Below are positions 56,705 through 64,000 of a DNA stretch of 64,000 nucleotides, piece by piece (positions within the stretch are counted from its first letter, which is position 1; each line of letters begins with the position of its first letter). Under the pieces are notes generated by a model. The model was not told the DNA's origin. It did not search any database and saw only the letters and a program-made list of their open reading frames with translations. The stretch lies in contig CM055271.1 in assembly GCA_029237695.1 (NCBI GenBank), positions 81,727,488-81,791,487 on the forward strand, read 5' to 3'. Made by a program: the position numbers and the translations under genes. Source of the DNA: Conchocele bisecta (Eukaryota; Mollusca; Bivalvia; Lucinida; Thyasiridae).

Positions 56705-58011
56705 TTAATAGTCGGTGATCACTTCACGAAGACTATTTATTTCAATCTGGTTATCAAACTCTGAGAACACTATGACATTGATGACTTTTTCAAGTGCTCT
56801 GGCAAACTGAAGCTCAAGGCGTAGATTTCCAGTTCTTATAGGGTGTAGGTGTCCCTCTTCACTGCCCTGGTCAGGTGTCAAGTCATACCCCCACAAACAA
56901 TATCCATTTACATATCATCTCTAGTAATATCAAATGATTTGTTTTGACCTAGTGAAGACACAGCTTGATACAAAGACATGTATGATTTAAGATATAATTT
57001 ATGTTCAAAATCCGGCTCAAATGGACGGTTGAAAATACCATGACCATTACAATTTACATCAATTTTTGATAGATTAAAATGCTGAAAATTGAATGGATTT
57101 TTTGCGTATTCCCCATTGAAACTAGCATTATCAACCATACCAATGAATATCCGTTTCGGTAATTGCCCCTGAAAAAGATGATCTTCTATTTTTGAGCGCA
57201 TTCCAGTTGCAATTGTGAATGTTTTGACTTCTACTCTACGTATAGGAATTTTCATATTCTTTTGAGCTATGAGTCTGTTCATGTCATTGGACACAGACGG
57301 TAATAGCTCAACAGTTCTTACATTGAAACTAACATTTTCAAAATCTATTTTTGTCTCTGGTGCGTCAGTGCCGCCTATTAAACAAAACTTTGGCGATGCT
57401 CTATTGAGTCTTATTCTAATTTCAATTCCATTGGGTAAATATTTTTCTTGTAAAAATAAATCCAAATGCAATCGTGCTTGAAGTTCGATTACTTTACTCC
57501 CGAAATAAATGAATTCCTCTTATTAAGACCTACATTTTCACCTGCAATGTCAACAATCTCATATTTACCGGCGGTATCTTTCATCCACATTTCACTAGCA
57601 GCTAATTGGGTTGATTTACATTCAGCGTTATATGACAAAAGATTTTCTAAATATGCCCGAAAAGGATATGTATCAGAATTATTTGTTATCAGTTTATTGT
57701 TTAGGTATAAATCAATGTTACTGAAGATACTATGAAAGAAATTGTTAACTGGAGCAATATTATCACCTGCGTCTAATGCAGTAGTTATCTATTTTTAAAA
57801 TTTTCAATTTCAAATACATGTAAGATTGAGATAAATCTGTCCATTTATCTGTTTGTGGTGGAATTACAAATTCTATTGGAGCATTATTGTTGAGAGAGGA
57901 AATCGGAAAATGTTCAATCCATTGACTTTCATGCATGGCAGTCATGGTTGGAGGTGCTGATTGAACATCCAACTCAGTCTTACTACATTCACAAGAACCG
58001 TTTTGCATCAT
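56705..58011 (-). pseudogene. Double-jelly-roll major capsid protein
   Basis: ATG at 58011. HESQWIEHFPISSLNNNAPI and PPQTDKWTDLSQSYMYLKLK are the N-terminal signature of the Polinton capsid family that includes C. elegans F54H12.2 (from memory). The middle (57480-57780) carries YPFRAYLENLLSYNAE, the long part 56908-57471 LDLFLQEKYLPNGIEIRIRL and IGGTDAPE, and the end FDNQIEINSLREVITDY. Three one-base breaks, near 57785, 57497 and 56915, split it into four open pieces. Total length of about 435 codons is shorter than many family members but ends are present. It would form the trimeric capsomer. Confidence 0.8.
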
Positions 58012-58045
58012 TTTTTTATTTTAGTCAAAAATATCTAAATTTCTG

Positions 58046-58423
58046 TTAGATATTTTTCTCCTTTTTATTACCTTTTTGATTGTTACTTGATTTATGGACC
58101 TTAACTCTACGATGTATTGAACGCGACTGATGTTTCCTCTTATTTTTCTTTGTTTTTATACCTAATTTCTTCAAAAATGATTTTCCTAGTGAATTCATTG
58201 TTTGTTTACCTCGTGAAATAATTACATCCTTTGGATTTTTGTGTTGAAGAAAAATATCTTGAGCTAAACCTATTCCTTGTTTCATTCCTTCATTTTTAAA
58301 AGAATTTACTCCAGTTTTTATTATTGGTTTTATAATTGGAGAAACGGTTCTAATTGCAGATTTGAACAAGGATCCTAAACCTGCCCCATACTGACGTGTA
58401 ACTCCTCGATATACAGGATGCAT
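58046..58423 (-). CDS. Small basic pVI-like virion protein
   Basis: An intact frame; the first ATG is at 58423, four bases past the penton stop. It has a Gly-rich amphipathic N-terminus (YGAGLGSLFKSAIRTVSPII), a helical middle and a Lys/Arg-rich tail (KKNKRKHQSR). A gene of this type sits between penton and major capsid genes in Polintons and adintoviruses and is compared with adenovirus pVI, which lines the capsid and disrupts membranes. Assignment rests on position and composition. Confidence 0.6.
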   Translation of the reverse strand: MHPVYRGVTRQYGAGLGSLFKSAIRTVSPIIKPIIKTGVNSFKNEGMKQGIGLAQDIFLQHKNPKDVIISRGKQTMNSLGKSFLKKLGIKTKKNKRKHQSRSIHRRVKVHKSSNNQKGNKKEKNI

Positions 58424-58425
58424 TT

Positions 58426-59325
58426 TCAATCTATTTTTCTTTTCCTAAAATGTAACTTCACCATAGACTTTCCAAGAACAAAATGAACAGGATTGCCAGA
58501 ATCTCCTCTTATATTTATATGAATTGTATCAAATTCAGATTTTGATATAGGCATATAATGTAAGTTTAAAAATTCATGGTTAATATGTTGACTACCTATA
58601 TCATTTTCAATTGAATTTGATGTTTTGAATGGTACAACTCTTAAAATCGGAGCCTGAATATGTCCTACAATCGAATATTCAACAATATCAGAGTAAATAA
58701 ACAAATGATTTAAACCCCTCATTTAAATTTGACAAATGTGGAAAAAAATCATTTGCATTACTGCTTGAACAAAATGTATCGTTTACTAACTTTGGATCTC
58801 CACCTAACTTTAAAAACAATGTAGGGTTAAATTTAATTCCTGTTTTGCGAATTTTATGGAAACTAAATTTTGGACGTTTCATACCCGGAGAATATGAAAC
58901 GTTAATCGCTTGCTTGTTTTTTTTAAAAAATATCGCCAAAAGAATCTTGAATGATATTATCAATTGTTTCCAATACATGAGCTATTGATGAATAGGATCC
59001 AGGTTGGAAATTAAATTTGATAATCCATTTATTCGGAGTACCATCTTCACCAAAGCCTATCTCATTTATATCAAATTTTTTATTTTTTATTTCTGAAACA
59101 TCCGAGTAGAAAGATAAATCTTTTGTTATAATATTAAATTCTGTTTCGTCTTTGGTAATATTTAAAAACTGTGAAGGAATAATTAATTCAGCTAATGCTA
59201 ATTCCCAGTTTTCTTTATCGATTCGAACTGTTCGAGGTTAATTTAACTTTAAAACAACATTGTATATTTGATGGATAAATATCCATAGAACTATCACTCA
59301 GTAAGGTTACGTAAAATGAATTCAT
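58426..59325 (-). pseudogene. Penton-like minor capsid protein
   Basis: ATG at 59325 overlaps the stop of the membrane-protein gene as ATGA. It begins MNSFYVTLLSDSSMD, the family start, then breaks near 59230. The next piece has ENWELALAELIIPSQF and a second break in the T run at 58918-58928. The last piece has MKRPKFSFHK, LFIYSDIVEYSIVGHIQAPI and VHFVLGKSMVKLHFRKRK, the conserved C-terminal strands. Single-jelly-roll pentons occupy the vertices of Polinton-type capsids. Two frame breaks make this copy non-functional as read. Confidence 0.75.
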
Positions 59326-59603
59326 TTTTTACCGTCTGTAAAATCGAAGCCTGTCTGTGGTTTTTTGCTAAATTTTAACCCAGGACTTGGTAAAATGTAT
59401 CCAAGAGAACTACTTAAAAGAACGAGCCAAAATTCACGATTAGGACTTTGGATACTTAAATGAATGATGGCTGTTGCAACAATTGCATATATTATAACTA
59501 CTTGAGAAATATATTGAAATTGATTTTTGGGTATTCGTTTACCACAAAATGAAAACTCTTGTTTTTCTATTTTTCCGTTTTCAATTATATCTTGTTCATT
59601 CAT
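59322..59603 (-). CDS. Small membrane protein of Polinton type
   Basis: ATG at 59603 overlaps the integrase stop as ATGA. After a polar start with FCGKRIPKNQFQ it has two hydrophobic helices (VVIIYAIVATAIIHLSI and FWLVLLSSSLGYILP), then LKFSKK and a polar end. A two-helix protein with CGK and LSSxLGYxLP words is a regular neighbour in invertebrate Polintons as I recall. Its function is not known; a role in virion or host membrane is guesswork. Confidence 0.6.
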   Translation of the reverse strand: MNEQDIIENGKIEKQEFSFCGKRIPKNQFQYISQVVIIYAIVATAIIHLSIQSPNREFWLVLLSSSLGYILPSPGLKFSKKPQTGFDFTDGKK

Positions 59604-60715
59604 ATTATGTTTGATGACGAAATCCAACTATCAAACTTTGACGGATAACCCATCCAATGAACTTTAGTTTCCTTGATTGTTTTATTACCTACACGTCTTG
59701 TACGTCGAGCAAGAACTGATTCAATTTCATATATTTCATCATCTTTTATACCTTGAATTTCCTTTCCGTAAAATGTACCCATTATTTTTTCACCATCAAG
59801 ATCTTCAATTTTATAAGTTGGTGGTAAACTTTTATTAATATGAAATATTTTAAATAATTCTGTCGTCCAGTTTGGTAGATAACCCTTTTCAAATGTGCGT
59901 TTTGTTTTATTAATACGAACTAAATCACCGACATGTAATTTGTTTTTGGCTGGAATAGCTTGTTTCATTCCATACAATGCATGTGTAACCTCAATTTCAT
60001 TTGAGGTATTGACAGAAATTGGGGTCCTCTTAATACTACGATGGTATGTTCGGTTGTATCCATCAACAATATTTTGTAAAATATCAATATATTTTCTAGT
60101 TTGATGATATGTGAAATATTTCCACATACGTGTTTTTAAAGTTCTTTGAAATCGTTCAACTATACTTGCTTTAGTTTCAGGGTTTTCGGTTGTGAAAAAA
60201 TGAATGTGCTTAGCTTTCAAGAAATGTTGAAATTCTTTATTTTTAAATTCCGTTCCTTTATCACTTTGTAAAGACCGTGGCTTTCGTTTTGATGTCTTTA
60301 GTATCAAATCAAACGCATTAATCATGTTTTCCCCGTTTTTGTTAGGAAGGGGTATGACCCATGCATATTTTGAAAATACATCTATTACACACAATAGATA
60401 TCTTTGATTCTCATTTTCACCTGAGAATTGTTGCATATCTGCCAAATCAGCCTGCCATTGTTGATCGATACCACCTACTATTGTCTTACGACGTGTAAAA
60501 CGTCTTTGAATTTGTTTATGAAGTGTATATGTTTTCTGTCTGCTCAACCATTCTTGTATATGTTTTAATCTAACATCTGAAAATGTGTTTATTCGTTTAA
60601 TTGAATCATACAAGTGTTTTGCACTTGTGTAGGCAATTGAACTTTTTGGATCATAATATATTTTCTTTAGTAATGAATTAAGTTTCTTCTCTTTGTGCTT
60701 TAATAAGGCTCCCAT
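59600..60715 (-). CDS. Polinton integrase with chromodomain
   Basis: Intact, 371 codons. The catalytic core has WQADLADMQQF (Asp near 90/93), LQSDKGTEFKN (Asp 152) and ASIVERFQRTLK (Glu 187), the D,D-35-E retroviral-type triad with 34 residues between the last two. Downstream is HVGDLVRINKTKRTFEKGYL (SH3-like tail), and residues about 325-371 form a chromodomain (YEIESVLARR, KVHWMGYPSKFDSWI). Together with C. elegans F54H12.3-type proteins this is the Polinton integrase family. It would insert the linear DNA into the chromosome, the chromodomain perhaps guiding it to marked nucleosomes. Confidence 0.9.
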   Translation of the reverse strand: MGALLKHKEKKLNSLLKKIYYDPKSSIAYTSAKHLYDSIKRINTFSDVRLKHIQEWLSRQKTYTLHKQIQRRFTRRKTIVGGIDQQWQADLADMQQFSGENENQRYLLCVIDVFSKYAWVIPLPNKNGENMINAFDLILKTSKRKPRSLQSDKGTEFKNKEFQHFLKAKHIHFFTTENPETKASIVERFQRTLKTRMWKYFTYHQTRKYIDILQNIVDGYNRTYHRSIKRTPISVNTSNEIEVTHALYGMKQAIPAKNKLHVGDLVRINKTKRTFEKGYLPNWTTELFKIFHINKSLPPTYKIEDLDGEKIMGTFYGKEIQGIKDDEIYEIESVLARRTRRVGNKTIKETKVHWMGYPSKFDSWISSSNII

Positions 60716-60765
60716 TTTTTAAGATATGTTAAATCAGACTTTCTTTTTATATACCAGTTGGGGTG

Positions 60766-61435
60766 ACTGAAATTTTTGATTTTGGTGGTGTTTTACGATG
60801 TTTCATTACTGTTTTAGGTGTACTAAATATTGAATCCGACTCAATGTCAGATGTATCAGTTTGATATTTATGCATCCAGTTCCATCGTTGTCTATTACCA
60901 ACTACGTCTTGTGGTATATTGAGTTCCTGTAAAGCTGTACTGAATGTCTCCAGCCGCTGGGGTTAAATCCTTTTCTTTGACGTAAAGTGTCATTAACTAA
61001 ATCAATAATATTTGATCCCCTTATAAGTTTTCCTTTATATGTTACTAAACCATTTTCATCCCAACTGATTTTTGGATTATCTTTCAGCATGCTTAAAAGA
61101 AGTTCTGCCTTTCTTTGCATTGTTTTTGGTATACTTTGTAAAATCCTATCATTAAGTGGTCTTTTTGTACTTTCATTTACTGTAACATGTTGAGGTTCTA
61201 AAACTTTTTTAAATGATTCCTGAAATTTATGTAATGTTTCTCCGTGCTGTCTTACCTTTTCACTTTCCGATAAATCTGTTCTTTCTAAAAGGTTAGATAA
61301 ATTTTTTTGAAGTTTAGCTGTATTTGCAATTTGTGGATCCGGTGAAAGTTGAGGTTTTTGACTTTGTTCTATTTTCCATTTATTCATTTCTTCCAGTAAA
61401 TGAAAAGGAACAAGTGCCATTTTTCGGACTGCCAT
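60766..61435 (-). pseudogene. Conserved Polinton protein of unknown role
   Basis: The ATG at 61435 overlaps the previous stop as TAATG. The N-terminus MALVPFHLLEEM leads into a charged helical region (LLERTDLSESEKVRQHGETL), then LLSMLKDNPKISWDENGLVT and NIIDLVNDTLRQRKGFNP. A one-base break near 60955 puts a stop at 60902, while the coding pattern continues in another frame (VVGNRQRWNWM) to about 60766. Genes of this form lie between ATPase and integrase in other invertebrate Polintons as I recall. No enzymatic motif is visible. Confidence 0.55.
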
Positions 61436-61812
61436 TATTTAACTAGAGCTCGAATACCTGCTCGTGCACCAACACCAAGTGCACCACCTAGAATAGCTTT
61501 ACCTATTAATGGAAGTAAAAATGGTAAAATACCTCCTGTCTGATTTATAATATTTTTCTTTTTCTTAATTGAAATTGATTTTGATGCAAGTTGTCTGAGA
61601 TGTTTACGCTTAGGATACAATTTATGTTTCTGATCAGATGTAAGTGTGACATTGCCTTTTAAGAGATTGTGACAACATTCACAAATACACTTAATTATAT
61701 GATTTGGTGCATTTTTTATTAATTTTTCACGATATTTTTTAGGTTCATTAGCTATAGCCCAAAGCATACCACCATGTTTTTTAATTAATGGTTTATTCTT
61801 GACCTTACCCAT
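61435..61812 (-). CDS. Small core-like protein (pX-like)
   Basis: Intact, 125 codons. It has a basic helical N-terminus (NKPLIKKH, HIIKCICECCHNLLKGNVTL), a Lys-rich middle, then TGGILPFLLPLIGKAILGGA and a basic end. The GG-plus-hydrophobic segment before a basic tail is like the adenovirus core protein X/mu-like proteins described for adintoviruses. It would bind packaged DNA. The assignment rests on layout and location. Confidence 0.6.
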   Translation of the reverse strand: MGKVKNKPLIKKHGGMLWAIANEPKKYREKLIKNAPNHIIKCICECCHNLLKGNVTLTSDQKHKLYPKRKHLRQLASKSISIKKKKNIINQTGGILPFLLPLIGKAILGGALGVGARAGIRALVK

Positions 61813-61868
61813 CTTTATACTAACAATACTTTATATTGAATGACACAAAATTAATTAATAACTGTATT

Positions 61869-62355
61869 TTATACACCTAAGTAGCTTTTAATTTTTACTC
61901 TTAATTCTGGATTTTTAAACGCAAAATCTTTTAGATGTTTTATTTCCTTTTCTTTTTGAATAAGTTTGTTTCTGATAGTTTCTTTGGTTTTAGGAGATCT
62001 CAAAGGTGTTCTTAACGGTGAAAACCTAGCTATTGGATGTTCATCCAATGCATTATATTCCTGTAACAGTTTTTCATGTTCTTTTAACAAGTCTAAACCA
62101 ATTTTCAATTTCAGGGCCATACTTATACTTCTTTTTTTTTGGAGGCTGTCTCTCAAATGAACCCGAATTACTGGGAAAAGATGTATTGTATGATGATCCA
62201 GATTTGCTAGAAGTTGGTGTAAATGGTAATTGTGGTGATCTAATGGAAATAGGTGTCGATGTGAACTGAGGTTTCCCACTCAATGAGGGTGTATGAAACG
62301 GTGATATAGATCTACGCGAATTAACAGGACTAGGATTTGTAGACATACTAGACAT
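61869..62355 (-). pseudogene. Ser/Pro-rich protein with coiled-coil tail, frameshifted
   Basis: ATG at 62355. The first 75 codons are Ser/Pro/Thr-rich (SPVNSRRSISPFHTPSLSGK) and end PPKKKKYKYGPEIENWF. A slip near the T/A run at 62130 leads into a helical tail in another frame (LLKEHEKLLQEYNALDEHPI, KEIKHLKDFAFKNPELRVKI). A Lys/Thr-rich stretch lies upstream to about 62510 in broken frames. Function is unknown; disordered, basic proteins of this sort are common virion parts. Confidence 0.5.
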
Positions 62356-62509
62356 TAAAGAAAATCTTGAAGATTCATTTTGCTTTTTAGTTGTTTTCTT
62401 TTTAGTTGTTTTCTTTTGAGATTTTTTATTTCGTGTTTTCTTTTGTTTTTTAATTGTTTTCTTTTTAGTTTGTTTTTTGGGGTTAGTTTTCTATTTTTCA
62501 CGTTTTTTG

Positions 62510-62837
62510 TGTACCTGTCCAACGAAGTAAACTTCTAATAATTACACCACCTAAAAATCCTCCTCCACCAGTTTTAATATTATTTTTTTCTTTGTATTAT
62601 CATCAACTGTAGGATCCGCTAATTGTTTAACATCTTTTTTATTTTTTTCTATAAAACGCACTGTTTGTTTTGTTAATTTATTTTATTTTCAACTATATTT
62701 TGAGCAGCTACTGAAAACCATTTCAATATCTCTTTTAACCCAGATTTCAATATTATTTCTCTTGTAAGTTTATGTTGTTCATCACTCAAATTTCTTAAAG
62801 CATGGATAATATTTCCTGATGTGTATGAGAAAGCCAT
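62510..62837 (-). pseudogene. Second core-like small protein, broken
   Basis: ATG at 62837 opens 54 codons (NIIHALRNLSDEQHKLTREI, then LKEILKWFSVAAQNIVEN) to a TAA at 62673-62675. Coding-like pieces follow in two other frames: a Lys-rich helix, then TGGGGFLGGVIIRSLLRW near 62530-62580. This order, helical then Lys-rich then GG-hydrophobic, equals the intact gene at 61435-61812, so they may be paralogs. Confidence 0.45.
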
Positions 62838-62990
62838 GTTGGTACCTTGATAGAAAATACAATACCGATATCTATATTACTATATTGGAGAATAAATAGT
62901 AGGTCCTCTAGTATCCTTATCTGTAAGCCAACGATGAAAAATGTCACTTCTTAAAACGGAATTGTTTTTTAATTCTTGATTGAAAATCAA

Positions 62991-63553
62991 TTAACAAATA
63001 ACCATGTTCCTAGAAGTAGCATCATTGTAGGCTGAAATTAAGTGTGGACTTTGCATTTGACGTGATAATGTTTTAATTTGTAACCCATCACGTTCATTTC
63101 TAAATAAAATCATGTAACGAGAGTTAAGACTTATAGTTCTACTCGATTTATTTTGTTGAAACATATTTTGTGTAATATATATTACACTTGAATTTCTATG
63201 ATGACCTTTTCTTGTAAACCATAATTTTATTTTTTCTTCATCTTTTTCTCCTAACATATCATCAAATACTACAAGATGTGGGATTGTTACATCGGATACA
63301 ATTTCATTTTCATCATCCGGGATACCTTCAATAAATTTAAGGAAATTGAACTTTTCTTGCAATTTGCAAAAGTATAACTGGGTTGCCATTCTTTGTAACA
63401 CCATATTACTTTTTTGGGTACAATATTAAATAAATCTTTACGATAATCAATAATCTTTTGTACAATTTCAGTTTTTCCACATCCACTCGGACCTGCTATA
63501 TAAATGTTACAGGGATGTTGAAATAACAAAGACAATAGGTCTTCGGTATCCAT
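62991..63553 (-). pseudogene. Packaging ATPase (A32/FtsK-HerA type)
   Basis: ATG at 63553. IYIAGPSGCGKTEIVQKII is the Walker A loop near residue 18. A break near 63397 shifts the frame; the next piece has PHLVVFDDMLGE (Walker B), KGHHRNSSVIYITQNMFQQN (sensor, with the Gln-Asn usual in A32-type enzymes) and RYMILFRNERD. About 187 codons in all, short but in the range of Polinton ATPases. It would pump DNA into the capsid. The frame break lies between Walker A and B. Confidence 0.82.
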
Positions 63554-63650
63554 TGTTTACAGTACAAGGTCCATATGTATAATGATATACTATCATGTGT
63601 ATAGCAATGTTTTATTTGAAAAGGAATTCTGTTCGAATAGTTTGGGATGG

Positions 63651-63666
63651 CCCTGAAAAGGGCCGT
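63651..63666 (-). terminator. Histone-type 3' stem-loop
   Basis: On the minus strand GGCCCTTTTCAGGGCC, with CCCAAAC before and ATCCCA after, fits the six-pair stem and TTTC loop of replication-dependent histone mRNAs. No clear purine-rich downstream element follows. It lies between the C-terminal frame ending at 63864 and the ATPase ATG. Confidence 0.6.
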
Positions 63667-63678
63667 TTGGGTAAAGGT

Positions 63679-63760
63679 GCGAGTACTGTTATTTTTATTT
63701 TTTAAAAAGACACGAGTACTGGTACATTTTTAAAATAAAAAAGACACGAGTACTGGTACA

Positions 63761-63796
<36 letters not shown>

Positions 63797-63860
63797 TTAA
63801 AAATTTTATTTTTTTTTTTTTTTTTTTTTTTAATTTTTATTTCCCACGAGTACTGGTACT
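63679..63860. repeat. Four copies of CACGAGTACTGGTAC and long T runs
   Basis: Full copies are at 63711, 63745 and 63845; a shorter GCGAGTACTG is at 63679. T runs fill 63766-63832. The motif could be regulatory, but this is only inferred from its repetition between two genes. Confidence 0.7.
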
Positions 63861-63863
63861 ATT

Positions 63864-64000
63864 TTATTTTCGTGGAATCAAATGATTTTCTTTTTCTGGA
63901 CGAATGTGTTTACGATGTGCACCAACCCCACTTTTATGTGAATGTATTTTTTCGTCAACTGTACCACACAGGGCCCTTTCTGCATGTTGACTGATCTGCG
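63864..64000 (-). CDS. C-terminal end of an unknown protein
   Basis: A minus-strand frame enters from the right edge and ends with TAA at 63864-63866 (VGAHRKHIRPEKENHLIPRK). Its 44 residues are basic and His-rich. It is not the end of histone H2A, H2B, H3, H4 or a family I recognise. It is upstream of the ATPase in the same direction and may be part of the Polinton-type element. Too short to be sure it is coding. Confidence 0.35.
   Translation of the reverse strand, partial: QISQHAERALCGTVDEKIHSHKSGVGAHRKHIRPEKENHLIPRK

Larger units (their letters stand above)
56034..63553 (-). mobile_element. Polinton/Maverick-type virus-like element, decaying copy
   Basis: Eleven genes in one direction with short gaps and start-stop overlaps encode the standard Polinton morphogenesis set (protease, major and minor capsid proteins, packaging ATPase) and a retroviral-type integrase. 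DNA polymerase B and terminal inverted repeats are not seen; POLB may lie beyond the right edge or be lost. At least eight frame breaks are visible. Many are at A/T runs, so some could be sequence errors, but not all are. Confidence 0.85.

Overview
The window is eukaryotic genomic DNA from an invertebrate, most likely a marine lophotrochozoan and probably a mollusc. Signs are spliced exons with GT/AG borders, tRNA-derived SINE heads, LINE and LTR retrotransposons, many TIR/MITE elements, satellites and a Polinton-type element. There is no bacterial operon or CRISPR array. Species is inferred only from repeat style. Almost everything is mobile or repeated DNA; the only recognisable host gene is a few exons of the general transcription factor TFIIB.

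Layout. 1-1375: two compact intronless genes, a coiled-coil/beta fiber-like protein and a small hydrophobic protein, of viral or Polinton-like style. 1376-3020: repeats, a tRNA-like relic, an unknown minus-strand ORF and a 20-bp tandem array. 3090-7423 (minus): two TFIIB exons that join in frame (zinc ribbon, then B-reader/linker), with MITEs in the intron. 8598-18041: a 9.4-kb Gypsy LTR retrotransposon with near-identical LTRs, a PBS and a PPT. It lacks recognisable gag/protease and has a broken pol, but its integrase ends in a PHD finger and it carries an intact 609-codon ORF with a zinc-finger motif and a TatD-type nuclease domain. 18325-19042: long palindromes and a MITE. 19660-25277: an L1/Tx1-like LINE, itself split by a tandem-repeat element. 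25278-27855: a second, degenerate copy of the TFIIB zinc-ribbon exon, then a MITE containing a nested TA-target element. 28430-33729: tandem repeats and a 3.9-kb foldback element. 33895-37110 (minus): an I-clade LINE with RT and RNase H. 37460-48251: a transposase-like gene broken by a TTAA-target MITE, whose 3' part is duplicated 4.5 kb away. 48252-55740: a 74-bp satellite, SINEs and hairpins. 56034-63553 (minus): a decaying Polinton/Maverick-type element encoding an adenain-like protease, double-jelly-roll major capsid protein, pVI-like protein, penton-like protein, small membrane protein, chromodomain integrase, core-like proteins and packaging ATPase; no DNA polymerase B is visible.

How the pieces work together. 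The Polinton genes are tightly packed with ATGA/TAATG overlaps and form a capsid-building, packaging and integration set, but at least eight frame breaks make this copy non-functional as read. In the Gypsy element the usual pol order (RT, RNase H, integrase) is followed by a PHD reader that could direct integration to marked chromatin, and by accessory ORFs placed where other elements carry env. The TatD ORF is intact while pol is damaged. This Gypsy element is the most interesting system in the window. The TFIIB exon region has been tandemly duplicated and then split by LINE and MITE insertions; shared flanks allow several insertions to be resolved to the base.
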